Notes: a model not told the origin generated them from the letters alone. Numbered from the stretch's first letter, positions 17,016-26,115 are shown. The stretch is DNA of 36,479 nucleotides from Myxococcales bacterium (GCA_016794545.1 JAEUJX010000030.1:1-36479); one strand, 5' to 3'. Program-made: numbers and translations.

Positions 17016-18521
17016 ATGATGAGCCTACGCACCTGGACTGCCTCGCTGGCCCTGGCGGCGCTCGCCGCCTGCGGCACCGTGAAGGGCGATGACGCCCCTG
17101 GTGACGACATGCCGGATGTCGACACGACGCCGCCCCAGCTGATGACGTCGACCCCCGGCGATGCTGGCACGAAGGTATCTCTCCTCGCGCCGTTCACGTT
17201 CGTGTTCGACGAGGACCTCGACGCCTCGACGGTCACCGATCAGGCCATCCAGGTCACGTGGGTCACCAACAACTTCACGGGCATCTCGGCGCTCAACCTG
17301 GGCTACTCGATGCCGGTGCCCGGTGTCGTCACGTTCGACGCCGCGTCGCGGACGATCACGTTCGACCCCACGTTTCCGCTCAACCCGAACCAGCGCTACG
17401 TGGTGCGGATCGCCGACACCATCGCGGACGCTGCTGGCAACAAGTTCGCCGGCAAGGACCTGAGCTTCAACACGGTCACGAATCAGACGGTGAAGCGGGT
17501 CGGCTACAACACCAGCACCTCGGCCGTCTCGTACTGGCAGTCGTACGCGATCGACAACAACGGTCACCAGAGTCGAGTGGTGAACTTCTCCGGCCCAGGC
17601 GTCGACAACATCTGGCTCAACAGCGATGACGCCGCCAGCGCGCACTACGAGTACGTCTACGCGGCGTCGGGCTCGCTCCTGGAGTACCGGAACTACACGG
17701 CCGGAGCCGACGGCGTGTACAACACCGGCGACGACGCGATCAGCTACTTCGAGAAGCACGTCCTCGATGCGATGGGTCGCGAGAGCGAGTACTCGTACAC
17801 CGACGCACCTGGGCCCGACGCGATGTGGGGCACGGCCGATGACCCGATCAATGGCTATCAGCGCTACAGCTACATGCCCGGCAAGATCCGCTTCATGTAC
17901 TTCAGCGGGGCGGGCAACGACGGGATGTGGAGGACGCCGGATGACCGCGTCACGTCCTACCAGGAGTACACCGTCGACGCGCGAGGCCTCCGTACCCGGT
18001 ACTCCACGTTCAACGCCGGGGCCGACCAGCTGCCGGATACGACCGACGATCGGATGACGAGTTACCAGGACTACGAATACGACGCGAAGGGCAACCAGAC
18101 CTTCACGCGGCGGTACAACAATGCGGGGCCCGACATGACGTGGATGACGGCCGACGACGTCACCAGCTACATCCAGAAGTGGACGATCGACGCGAATGGC
18201 TTCCCGGCGTCGTACTCGTTCTACAACGCGCCGGGCACGGACACGATCTGGAACACCGCCGACGACGTCATCAGCAGCTACTACCAGTACACGTACAGCG
18301 CGCAGGGACTGGTGACGTCGCAGACCATCTTCAACGGATCTGGCGCCGATCGTGTCTGGGGCACCGCCGACGATGAAGTCGGGTACTACCACACGTACAC
18401 GTACGATCAGAACGGCCAGCGCACCGACTACAAGTACTACGGGGCTCCCGGTGCGGATAACGTCTGGAAGACCGGCGACGACCGCGTGGCGCAGGACGAA
18501 GACTTCGACGTCGCGCACTGA
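17016..18521 (+). CDS. Lipoprotein with Ig-like domain and nine tandem ~36-residue repeats
   Basis: Two adjacent ATGs (17016, 17019) open the frame; 17016 gives 501 residues. The leader ends ALAALAACG with a lipobox Cys at residue 19. A short acidic linker (GDDAPGDDMPDVD) precedes an Ig-like domain at about 40-165 of the bacterial Big_5 type (DTTPPQLMTSTPGDAG... FVFDEDLDASTV... YVVRIADTIADAAGNKF). From about residue 173 to the end there are nine repeats with a consensus close to YxYDAxGxxxxYxxYNxxGxDxxWxTxDDxxxxY. The acidic TxDD and GxD positions recur in nearly all copies. It is probably exposed on the outer membrane or cell surface. The gene looks less GC-rich than its neighbours, partly because Tyr, Asn, Asp and Thr dominate. 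Function is unknown; an adhesin-like or ligand-binding role is a guess. Confidence 0.85.
   Translation: MMSLRTWTASLALAALAACGTVKGDDAPGDDMPDVDTTPPQLMTSTPGDAGTKVSLLAPFTFVFDEDLDASTVTDQAIQVTWVTNNFTGISALNLGYSMPVPGVVTFDAASRTITFDPTFPLNPNQRYVVRIADTIADAAGNKFAGKDLSFNTVTNQTVKRVGYNTSTSAVSYWQSYAIDNNGHQSRVVNFSGPGVDNIWLNSDDAASAHYEYVYAASGSLLEYRNYTAGADGVYNTGDDAISYFEKHVLDAMGRESEYSYTDAPGPDAMWGTADDPINGYQRYSYMPGKIRFMYFSGAGNDGMWRTPDDRVTSYQEYTVDARGLRTRYSTFNAGADQLPDTTDDRMTSYQDYEYDAKGNQTFTRRYNNAGPDMTWMTADDVTSYIQKWTIDANGFPASYSFYNAPGTDTIWNTADDVISSYYQYTYSAQGLVTSQTIFNGSGADRVWGTADDEVGYYHTYTYDQNGQRTDYKYYGAPGADNVWKTGDDRVAQDEDFDVAH
17532..18518 (+). repeat. Nine tandem coding repeats of about 110 bp (about 36 residues)
   Basis: The repeats begin at YWQSYAIDNNG and end at the C-terminus of the lipoprotein. 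Each copy carries a Tyr-rich strand, a central Gly, then G-x-D-x-x-W-x-T-x-DD and a Tyr near the boundary. Recognisable cores include VDNIWLNSDD, ADGVYNTGDD, PDAMWGTADD, NDGMWRTPDD, ADQLPDTTDD, PDMTWMTADD, TDTIWNTADD, ADRVWGTADD and ADNVWKTGDD. Copies differ in sequence, so the expansion is not recent. The Tyr/Gly pattern recalls YD repeats of RHS proteins, but the WxTxDD block is different. Confidence 0.85.
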
Positions 18522-18557
18522 CCTGATCGTGGCACCCGATGGGGCGCCGCCGATCGG

Positions 18558-19259
18558 TCACGCAGGCCTGGCCAGCGTCCGCTCGAGGACGCCGACGACG
18601 CCGCGGACCTTGAGCGCGAACCACCGGGCGCGCATCACGCGGCGCTGCTCGTCGGGGAGGTCGCCGGGCGCGCCGAGCGCCGCGCGGCGGCGGGTGGCGA
18701 GGCGGGACATCGCGAGCGCGACGGTGACGGAGAGGTTGAAGCTCTCGGTGAAGCCGTACATGGGGACGCCGAGCGCGCCGTCGCACGCGGCGATGGTGGA
18801 GTCGCGGAGGCCGTCGTGCTCGTTGCCGAAGGCGACGGCGATCGGGTGCGTGATGTCGACGTCCTCGATCGAGTGCGGGGCGCCGGGCAGGGTGGCATAG
18901 ACGCGGAAGCCGCGGCCCTGGAGGCTGCGAATCGCCGCGACGGGGTCGGCCCAGCGGACCAGATCGATCCACTTGTGGGCGCCGCGCGTGACGCCGCCGG
19001 CGGCCGAGAACCGGGCCTCGGGCTCGATCACGTGGAGCTGGTGAATCCCGATCGCCTCGGTGGTCCGGATCGTCGCGGCCGCGTTGTGCGGGTCGTAGGT
19101 GTCCTCGACGATCGTCGCGAGCGAGACGAGGCGGTGCGCGAGGACGGTGTCGATGCGCTGGATGCGCTCCCGGGTGAGCATCGGCTCGAGCGCGGCGCAG
19201 ATCGCCTCGGGACCATGGCGCTCGATGAGCCGCTGGATTGCGTCGGCCACGGCCGGCAC
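18558..19259 (-). CDS. trmH: tRNA (guanosine-2'-O)-methyltransferase, TrmH/SpoU family
   Basis: The 233-residue product starts at GTG 19259. The three SpoU-family motifs are all present: motif 1 EDTYDPHNAAATIRTTEAIG with Asn59 and Arg65, motif 2 FGNEHDGL (144-151), and motif 3 VPMYGFTESFNLSVTVAL (165-182), which form the knotted S-adenosylmethionine site. TrmH methylates the 2'-hydroxyl of G18 in the tRNA D-loop. Length and the short C-terminal extension fit TrmH better than the larger rRNA enzymes, but substrate is not proven by sequence. It converges with the repeat lipoprotein (36 bp apart) and diverges from the kinase gene, with only 17 bp between the two likely start codons. No TM segment is seen; it is cytoplasmic. 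Confidence 0.9.
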   Translation of the reverse strand: MPAVADAIQRLIERHGPEAICAALEPMLTRERIQRIDTVLAHRLVSLATIVEDTYDPHNAAATIRTTEAIGIHQLHVIEPEARFSAAGGVTRGAHKWIDLVRWADPVAAIRSLQGRGFRVYATLPGAPHSIEDVDITHPIAVAFGNEHDGLRDSTIAACDGALGVPMYGFTESFNLSVTVALAMSRLATRRRAALGAPGDLPDEQRRVMRARWFALKVRGVVGVLERTLARPA

Positions 19260-19276
19260 GATACCGTCCGGAGCGG

Positions 19277-22200
19277 GTGATCGAGGGGGCTCCGGGCCGA
19301 TTCGTCGGCGACCGTTATCACATCGTGCGCGAGCTCGGCCGCGGCGGGATGGGAGTCGTGTACCTCGGGCGCGACCTGCGGCTCGACATGGACGTCGCGA
19401 TCAAGTTCCGCGGCGTCACGCACTCGGACGCGACGCTGTGGCTGAAGCGCGAGTTCCGCGCGGTCGCCTCGTTGAGGCACCGTCACCTCGTGGAGCTCTA
19501 CGAGCTCGTGGCGCACGACACGACCTGCTACTTCACGATGGAGTACCTGCCCGGGCTGGACCCGCGGCGCTGGGTGGAGCGTCGGCGGACGATCGCGGCG
19601 ATCGACGACACGATGCCGCGGTCGACGGATGACACCACGGCGAGCGTGGTGCCCTTCCAGGAGGCGCACACCGAGGCGCCGATCGCGCCACCGATCGCGA
19701 CGGTCGCGGTGGGGACGGCGCACGTGCCGCGGCCGGTCGCGCAGGTCGACTTCACGCGCGTGAAGAGCGTGATCGGGCAGCTGGCGGAGGGGCTCGCGTT
19801 CCTGCACGCGCGCGGCGTGATCCACCGGGACGTGAAGCCGTCGAACACGATCGTGGTCGATGGCAACGTGAAGCTGCTCGACTTCGGGCTCGCGCTCGAA
19901 CGGCACCGCCAGGAGGAGGACCTCGCGCGCGAGGCGCGGATCGTCGGCACGGCGGCGTACCTGTCGCCGGAGTACGTCGAGCGGCTGGTGGCGACGCCGC
20001 AGATGGATGTCTACGCGCTCGGCGTGCTCGCGTACGAGCTGTGCACGGGCGCGCCGCCGTTCGGCGGCACGATGCACGTGCTGTCGCGGATCCGGCGGAA
20101 CCTGGTGATCCCGCGCCCGAGCGAGGTCAACCCGGACGTGCCGGCGGAGCTCGATGGCCTGATCGACTCGATGCTCGCCACGGATCCGGCGCAGCGGCCG
20201 AGCGCGCTCGACGTGGCGAGCCGGCTGTCGGGCAGCCAGTCGCAGCCGCGACGGATGCGGCGCGAGCTGTCCTTCATCGGGCGCGAGGCCGAGCTCGCGC
20301 AGCTCGCGGAGCGGCTGCACGACCTGACGCCGAAGGGGCGGCTCGTGCTCGTCACCGGCTCGTCGGGCGCGGGCAAGACGGCGCTGATCGACGCGGCGAC
20401 CCGCGCGGCCGACCTGCTCGTGTGGCGCGGCCGCTGCCACGAGCGCGAGCGGGTGCCGTTCCGCGCGTTCGACTCGATCATCGACGACCTCGCGACCGAG
20501 CTCGCCGGCGATCCGCGGCTCGCGAGGCAGCTCGGGCACGCCTCGGCGCTCGCGCGCGTGTTCCCGGTGCTCGCGCCGCTGATCGATCCGCAGCTCGGCG
20601 CCGAGGCGCCCGCGGCCGACCTGCGTGTCGAGCGCGAACGCGCGCTGCTCGCGCTCGTCCAGATGGTGCGCGTGATGATGACCGCGCCGCGCGGCGTGGT
20701 CGTCATCGATGACCTCCAGTGGGCCGACGAGGACAGCCTCGAGCTCCTCGCGCTGCTGGTCGAGAGGATCGAGCGGCCGCTAACGGTGGTCGCCTCGTGG
20801 ACGACGGAGGACGGCGCCGCGCCCGCGCGCGACGCACTGATCGAGCGGCTCGGCGGCGCGGCGGAGGTGATCGACCTGCCCGCGATGAGCGACGCCGAGC
20901 TCCTGCGCGTGATCGCGGAGCTCGCGCCCCGCGCGCCGACCGAGCGCATCGTCGCGGCCGCGCAGCTCGCCGCGGGCAGCCCGTACCTCGCGGAGCTGAT
21001 CGGCCGCGAGCTCGGTGATGCCGACATCGCCGACCCGCACGACGCCGAGGTCCGCCGGCTCGAGCGGCTCTCGCCGCCGGAGCGCGCGGTCGCCGAGATC
21101 ACGGCCCTGGCCGGCGGCACCACGAGCTTCGAGCAGCTGCGCGCGCTCGCCGATCTACCGTCGGCGCGCCTCCAGTCGGTGCTGCGCGGTCTCGAGGACG
21201 CGCGGATCGTGCGCGCCGCTCCCGCGGTCAGCGGCGAGCCGGTCTACGTGTTCTATCACCAGCGCCTCAAGGAGATCGCGCACGCCGCGATCGCCGACGA
21301 GGTGCGCTGCGCGCTCCACCGCCGGTTCGCGAGCTGGTTCGAGTCGACGACGAGCGACGCCGGTCAGCTCGCCTATCACTGGAAGGAGGCGGGCGACCCC
21401 AGGCGCGCGGCGCACTGGGCGATCGTCGCGGGCGATGCGGCGCGCGCGCAGCTCGCGTGGGGCGTCGCGTCGGACTGGTACGCGCGCGCGCTCGCGCTCG
21501 GCGATGACGAGGACGGCCGCGCTCGCGAGGCCACGGGCTTGCGCGGCAAGCTCGCCGAGTGCCTGTTCCTCGGGGGCAAGCTCGCCGCCGCGGCCGACGA
21601 GTTCCTCGCGCTCGCGACCGCCGATGGCGACGCGCGCGGCGATCGCTGGCGCGTGCGTGCGGCCGAGGCGTACCTCAAGCTCGGCGAGCTCGAGCGCGGG
21701 ATGCGCCTGCTCGACGAGGTGCTCGAGCGGCGCGGTGCGCGGCGCACGAAGCACCGCACGGTCAGCGTGCTGCGAGCCCTGGGCGTGGCCGCGCGCTGGC
21801 TGTCGCCGCTGCCCGTGAGGAAGCAGGCGCACGACGACGTCCTCGCGTCCGCGTACCGCGTGATCGCGAGCTTCCTGTCGACGCCGTATCCGCTCGAGTC
21901 GCTCGAGTACGTGCTGCGGGGCGTCGCGCTCGCCGAGAGCTCGGGCGATCGCGCCGCGCACGCGATGGGGATGGCGATGCTGTCGGCGTACGTCGCGACC
22001 GGATCGCTCGGGCGGTTCGGCGACCGCGCGATCGCGAACGCGCACCGGCTGTGCGCGCAGAGCGGCGCGCCGTATCCCCGGATGGTCGCGGCCGGTGCGA
22101 CCGGCATGCTCGCCACGCTGCGCGGCGACTGGGCCGGCATGCGCTCGGCGCACACCGAGGCCGAGAGCGTGTGCCGGCGGCTCGGGCTCGAGCGCTCGTG

Positions 22201-22909
22201 GGAGGCGTCGTTCCTCCGCAGCTACTGGGCGCTCGGCGAGCTGTATGCCGGCGAGGCGCCGCGCGCGCTCGAGCTGCTCGACGCGCTCGCCGACACCAGC
22301 GAGGACCTGTGGACGCGCGCGATGCTCGGCTCGTGCCGCGGCCGCGTGCTCGTGCTCGCCGGCGATCTCCCGGCGGCGCGCGCGGTCGCCGACGAGCTCG
22401 CGAGCGCGCCCGCGGCGCAGCAGGGCATGTCGTCGATCTACCGGCAGGTGTTCCTCGGCGAGCTCGCGCTGGCCGAGCACGACTGGCGGGCGGCGCGGCG
22501 GCTCGGCGATGCGCTCGCGGCGTCGGCGCGGGCGCAGTGGCTCTCCGCGATGCCGGCGATCTCCGCGATGGTCGACGTCATCACCGGCACCGCCGACCTC
22601 GGGCTCGCCGCCGCCGGCGATCGCGCCGCCGCCGAGCGCGCCCGCGCGACGGGCCGCGCGCTGTACCGCCGCGGCAAGAGCTCGTTCTACGCTCCGACCG
22701 GCCTGCGCCTCGTCGGCCAGGCGGAAGCGCTCCTCGGCGATCACGCCGCGAGTCGCGCCACGCTCGGGCGCGCCGCGGAGGCCGCCGCCGGCCGCGGAGG
22801 CAAGGTCGACCGTCTCGCGATCGACGCGCTCACCGGCGCGCGCATCGAGCCCGGACCACTGGCGTCGGCGGTCGCGTGGAGCACCGGAGGTCTATGGCAG
22901 GCAACGTGA
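19277..22909 (+). CDS. Ser/Thr protein kinase fused to AAA-type ATPase and TPR-like region
   Basis: GTG 19277 is preferred (1210 residues); TTG 19238 is in frame but would overlap trmH. The kinase domain spans about 13-315: GRGGMGVVYLG (21-31), catalytic Lys43, Glu59, HRDVKPSN (183-190), DFG (202-204) and a SPEY activation-segment end. An insert of roughly 55 residues (about 104-157) rich in Pro, Ala and Thr separates the two lobes' helices. An AAA_16-like ATPase follows: FIGREAELAQL near 336, Walker A GSSGAGKT (361-368), Walker B VVVIDDLQWADEDS near 475. The remaining 600 or so residues are helical and TPR-like. All kinase catalytic residues are intact. Such multidomain kinases are common in Myxococcota and act as signalling hubs. 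The 3' end overlaps the FAD oxidoreductase gene by 16 bp. Confidence 0.92.
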   Translation: MIEGAPGRFVGDRYHIVRELGRGGMGVVYLGRDLRLDMDVAIKFRGVTHSDATLWLKREFRAVASLRHRHLVELYELVAHDTTCYFTMEYLPGLDPRRWVERRRTIAAIDDTMPRSTDDTTASVVPFQEAHTEAPIAPPIATVAVGTAHVPRPVAQVDFTRVKSVIGQLAEGLAFLHARGVIHRDVKPSNTIVVDGNVKLLDFGLALERHRQEEDLAREARIVGTAAYLSPEYVERLVATPQMDVYALGVLAYELCTGAPPFGGTMHVLSRIRRNLVIPRPSEVNPDVPAELDGLIDSMLATDPAQRPSALDVASRLSGSQSQPRRMRRELSFIGREAELAQLAERLHDLTPKGRLVLVTGSSGAGKTALIDAATRAADLLVWRGRCHERERVPFRAFDSIIDDLATELAGDPRLARQLGHASALARVFPVLAPLIDPQLGAEAPAADLRVERERALLALVQMVRVMMTAPRGVVVIDDLQWADEDSLELLALLVERIERPLTVVASWTTEDGAAPARDALIERLGGAAEVIDLPAMSDAELLRVIAELAPRAPTERIVAAAQLAAGSPYLAELIGRELGDADIADPHDAEVRRLERLSPPERAVAEITALAGGTTSFEQLRALADLPSARLQSVLRGLEDARIVRAAPAVSGEPVYVFYHQRLKEIAHAAIADEVRCALHRRFASWFESTTSDAGQLAYHWKEAGDPRRAAHWAIVAGDAARAQLAWGVASDWYARALALGDDEDGRAREATGLRGKLAECLFLGGKLAAAADEFLALATADGDARGDRWRVRAAEAYLKLGELERGMRLLDEVLERRGARRTKHRTVSVLRALGVAARWLSPLPVRKQAHDDVLASAYRVIASFLSTPYPLESLEYVLRGVALAESSGDRAAHAMGMAMLSAYVATGSLGRFGDRAIANAHRLCAQSGAPYPRMVAAGATGMLATLRGDWAGMRSAHTEAESVCRRLGLERSWEASFLRSYWALGELYAGEAPRALELLDALADTSEDLWTRAMLGSCRGRVLVLAGDLPAARAVADELASAPAAQQGMSSIYRQVFLGELALAEHDWRAARRLGDALAASARAQWLSAMPAISAMVDVITGTADLGLAAAGDRAAAERARATGRALYRRGKSSFYAPTGLRLVGQAEALLGDHAASRATLGRAAEAAAGRGGKVDRLAIDALTGARIEPGPLASAVAWSTGGLWQAT

Positions 22910-24684
22910 TCGTGATCGGCGGTGGTGTCGGCGGGCTGACCGCCGCGCAGGAGCTGGCGGAGCGCGGGTACACCGTGCACGTCTACGAGTCGCGCCCGAC
23001 GTGGGGCGGCAAGTCGCGCAGTCAGCCGGTGCCCGGCTCCGGGACGGGCGGCCGCAAGGACCTGCCCGGCGAGCACGGCTTCCGGTTCTATCCGCGGTTC
23101 TACACGCACGTCATCGACACGATGAAGCGCATCCCGAGCCCGGCGGGCGGCTTCGTCGTCGACCACCTGCGCCCGACGACGGAGAGCGCGATCGCGCTCG
23201 TCGATCGCGGCACGTGGTACCGGTTCTTTCGCCGCCAGGTCTCGCGGCCGTTCGAGGTGATCGCCGCGCTCGAGCTGTTCTTCCAGGAGCTCGACTTCGA
23301 CGACCAGGACATCGCCCTGTTCACCGCGAAGATCCTCGAGTTCCTCACCGCCAGCGACGAGCGCCGGCTCGGCGAGTACGAGCGCATGAGCTGGTGGGAC
23401 TTCCTCGAGGGCGACCTGTACTCCACGAACTTCCAGCGCCAGCTCCGCGCCGTCCCGCGCACGATGGTCGCGATGGATCCGAAGCGCGGCTCGGCGCGCA
23501 CCGTCGGCGGCATCTCGATGCAGCTGATCCTCGACTACGCCGACACCGGCGTGTCGAACGACCGCACGATGGGCGGCCCCACGACCGAGATGTGGATCGC
23601 GCCGTGGACCGCGCACCTCGCCACGCTCGGCGTCTCGCTGCACGCGGGCGTCTCCGCCACGTCGATCGACGTCGCCGCCGGCAAGGTCAGCGGCATCCAC
23701 CTCTCCGACGGCACCACCGTCACCGGCGATCACTACGTGCTCGCCGTCCCGATCGACACCGCGATCGGCCTCCTGACGCCGGCGATCGGCGCGCTCGATC
23801 CGCAGCTCGAGAAGCTCCGCCTCGCCAACCCCGACGACCTCGTGTCGTGGATGACCGGTATCCAGTACTTCCTGTACGAGGACGTGCCGATGGTCCGCGG
23901 CCACACGTTCTATCCGGACTCGCCGTGGGCGCTCACCACGATCAGTCAGCCGCAGTTCTGGCGCGAGCTCGGCCTGTTCCGCACCCGCTACGGCAGCGGC
24001 GAGGTCGGCGGCCTGATCTCCGTCGATGTCTCCGACTGGGACACGCCGGGGAAGTACGTCGGCAAGCCCGCGAAGCAGTGCACGCCCGCCGAGATCGCCC
24101 ACGAGGTGTGGGAGCAGCTCAAGGCCGCGCTCAACGGCACGGGCCCCGGCGAGGAGACGCTCACCGACGCGCTGCTCCACTCCTGGCACCTCGACGACGA
24201 CCTCGACTTCACGTCGTCACCGCCGACGAACACGTCGCGCCTGCTCGTCCACCCACCCGGCAGCTATGACGTGCGCCCCGAGGCCGGCACGGCGATCCCG
24301 AACCTCGTGATCGCCGCCGACTACGTCCGCACGCACACCGACCTCGCCTCGATGGAGGGCGCGAACGAGGCCGGCCGCCGCGCGGCCAACGCGATCCTCG
24401 ACCGCGACCACTCCACCGCAACCCGCGCCACGATCTGGCCGCTCGTCGAGCCGAAGCAGTTCCACTACGCGAAGAAGATCGACCGCTGGCTCTACCAGCG
24501 TGGCAAGCCCCACGCGTTCGAGATCCTCGGCCTGCGCAACGCGGCGAAGGCGGCGAGCTGGCTCCGCCGGCTCGAGCAGGTCGCAGGCATCGCGCGGATT
24601 GACGACTGGCTCGACGAGCACGTCCGTCTGTCGCGGATCGCGCGCGGGATCCTGTCGTTCCTGGGGCTCGGCGGATCGGCGTAG
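22894..24684 (+). CDS. FAD-dependent oxidoreductase (amine oxidase/desaturase-like)
   Basis: ATG 22894 follows GGAGG at 22886-22890 and lies 16 bp inside the kinase gene, so the two are probably co-translated. The 596-residue product begins with the dinucleotide fold GNVIVIGGGVGGLTAAQELA (GxGxxG at 9-14) and an acidic residue at the end of strand 2 (Glu32). GEHGFRFYPRFYTHVIDTM at about 59-77 is typical of the hydroxysqualene-dehydroxylase/phytoene-desaturase-like branch of flavin amine oxidases. The C-terminal FAD motif is LVIAADYVRTHTDLASMEGA followed by NEAGRRAANAIL. An extra C-terminal helical region of about 90 residues follows. The likely substrate is an isoprenoid or other hydrophobic molecule, but this cannot be read from the sequence. 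No other terpenoid gene is near. Confidence 0.85.
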   Translation: MAGNVIVIGGGVGGLTAAQELAERGYTVHVYESRPTWGGKSRSQPVPGSGTGGRKDLPGEHGFRFYPRFYTHVIDTMKRIPSPAGGFVVDHLRPTTESAIALVDRGTWYRFFRRQVSRPFEVIAALELFFQELDFDDQDIALFTAKILEFLTASDERRLGEYERMSWWDFLEGDLYSTNFQRQLRAVPRTMVAMDPKRGSARTVGGISMQLILDYADTGVSNDRTMGGPTTEMWIAPWTAHLATLGVSLHAGVSATSIDVAAGKVSGIHLSDGTTVTGDHYVLAVPIDTAIGLLTPAIGALDPQLEKLRLANPDDLVSWMTGIQYFLYEDVPMVRGHTFYPDSPWALTTISQPQFWRELGLFRTRYGSGEVGGLISVDVSDWDTPGKYVGKPAKQCTPAEIAHEVWEQLKAALNGTGPGEETLTDALLHSWHLDDDLDFTSSPPTNTSRLLVHPPGSYDVRPEAGTAIPNLVIAADYVRTHTDLASMEGANEAGRRAANAILDRDHSTATRATIWPLVEPKQFHYAKKIDRWLYQRGKPHAFEILGLRNAAKAASWLRRLEQVAGIARIDDWLDEHVRLSRIARGILSFLGLGGSA

Positions 24685-24698
24685 GCGCTCGGCCACGT

Positions 24699-25793
24699 TC
24701 AGTCGCTCGTCGCGGCGAACCAGGCGGTGGCGCTCCAGATGGGCGAGGGATCCATCGCATCGGTATCGATCATCCGGGCCACCTCCAGCGCGCTCGCGAG
24801 GCGGCGCGCCCACTGCACGTGCAGCGCCGCGGCGCCCGCGGCGGTGTTCCGCGATGCCGCTACCCATGCCGCCGCCTGGAGCCACCGATTCAGTGGCGCT
24901 CCGCCCGACACCGACCCGATGACTCCGGCCGCCCGCAGCCGCGTGCTCGCGGCGAGCCAGCCCGTCGGTGCGACGAGGCTCGCCGACAGGCCAGCGCCCA
25001 GATCCGCACCCGAGGTCTCCCACAGCATCGCGCGCTCGGCTCGATACAGCGGACCGAACGCGCCACCGACGGTGCCGGTGCCCGCGCGAACGTCGGCGGT
25101 CGCCGAGAGGCGGGTGCCGCGCACGTCGCGCGCGAGCGATGCATAGGCGAGCGCGTGTGCGCCGGCGCCGGGCTCGACGATCGCGCCGCCGCCGAGGTCG
25201 AGCGCGCGGCCCGAGGCGCGCCACGTGCGCGCGAGCGCGAGCTCGAGAGCAGACTCGCCGAGCGAGGGATCGACGAGCGCGCCGGCGCGCAGCGCGATCG
25301 AGTGCGTCAGGCGGACGTCGAGGGCGCCGCCGGCGAGCGCGGGATCGCGGACGTCATCGATCACGAGGTCGCCGGAGACGGGACGGGTGGCGAGCGTGAC
25401 GCGCGCGCCGGTGCGCGGGCGATCGTCGAGGGCGGGGCGGTAGGCGTCGGACAGGTTCGCGATCGCGAGCGGGGCGAGCGCGCCGCCCGCGAGCGAGAGC
25501 GTGCGGCCGGGCGTGCGCGCCTCGACCAGGCGGATCACGGAGAGCGCGTCGGCGGGCTCGTTCCAGTCGGCGGTCCGGAACGCGCCGTCGAGGAACACGG
25601 CGCGGCCGCCGAGGCCGAGGCGGATGTCGCGCCACAGGGCGTCGAGCCGGAGCTCGAGCGCGCCGTAGGTCGCGGCGCCCTGGCCGCCCGCACCGATCGC
25701 GGCGCCGACCGCGAGGGCGTCGTCGTGCGATCGGTCACGCCGGTCGGCCGCGGCCGACGACGCGATCAGCGAAACGACGAGGACGAGCCGCAC
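24699..25793 (-). CDS. Secreted protein of unknown function, possible outer-membrane beta-barrel
   Basis: The frame opens at GTG 25793 with a short signal peptide (RLVLVVSLIASSAAADRR). The 364-residue product is rich in Ala, Gly, Leu and Arg with alternating hydrophobic/polar stretches (for example GALELRLDALWRDIRLGLGG), the pattern expected of amphipathic beta strands. It ends in aromatic-rich IWSATAWFAATSD, not a terminal Phe. No known family is recognised. The complementary strand also has long open frames, but they are Arg-rich and lack a sensible start. It lies 37 bp downstream of the small membrane protein at 25831-26115, so the two probably form an operon divergent from the PBP1A operon. 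Coding strand is moderately certain from the signal peptide and composition. Confidence 0.65.
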   Translation of the reverse strand: MRLVLVVSLIASSAAADRRDRSHDDALAVGAAIGAGGQGAATYGALELRLDALWRDIRLGLGGRAVFLDGAFRTADWNEPADALSVIRLVEARTPGRTLSLAGGALAPLAIANLSDAYRPALDDRPRTGARVTLATRPVSGDLVIDDVRDPALAGGALDVRLTHSIALRAGALVDPSLGESALELALARTWRASGRALDLGGGAIVEPGAGAHALAYASLARDVRGTRLSATADVRAGTGTVGGAFGPLYRAERAMLWETSGADLGAGLSASLVAPTGWLAASTRLRAAGVIGSVSGGAPLNRWLQAAAWVAASRNTAAGAAALHVQWARRLASALEVARMIDTDAMDPSPIWSATAWFAATSD

Positions 25794-25830
25794 CTGCGGA
25801 TCGTCGGACCGTCAGCGGCGGCGGGGCAAC

Positions 25831-26115
25831 TTATCGCGTCGCGCGGGACGGTGAGGAGCTCGGCGACGCGGCGTCACGCGCCGCGCGCTGCGCGTTCGCG
25901 CGGCGGACGAGGAGGAGCATGGCGCCGCCGGAGAGGGCCGCGAGGCCGATGCCGACATAGAGCAGGCGCCAGCGGTAGGCACCCGCGCCGGGGGGCTTGG
26001 GCGTGCTCCAGAAGCCGGAGCGGCCGCCGACCTGCTGCGCGTCGGCCTCGTCGCCGGCGGCCGCGGGACTCACCGCGGCGGTGGCGATCGAGAGCGCGAG
26101 CACGAGCCGCTTCAT
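25831..26115 (-). CDS. Small secreted/membrane protein of unknown function
   Basis: ATG 26115 opens a 94-residue protein. Residues 1-20 form a signal peptide (MKRLVLALSIATAAVSPAAA), followed by a short polar region (about 21-47) and one TM segment at about 50-70 (LLYVGIGLAALSGGAMLLLV), then a basic, Ser-rich tail. The order signal peptide, short loop, TM suggests a small single-pass membrane protein with its N-terminal part in the periplasm. No Shine-Dalgarno sequence precedes the start; TATACG lies six bases upstream, discussed as a possible leaderless promoter. No family is recognised. Confidence 0.7.
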   Translation of the reverse strand: MKRLVLALSIATAAVSPAAAGDEADAQQVGGRSGFWSTPKPPGAGAYRWRLLYVGIGLAALSGGAMLLLVRRANAQRAARDAASPSSSPSRATR

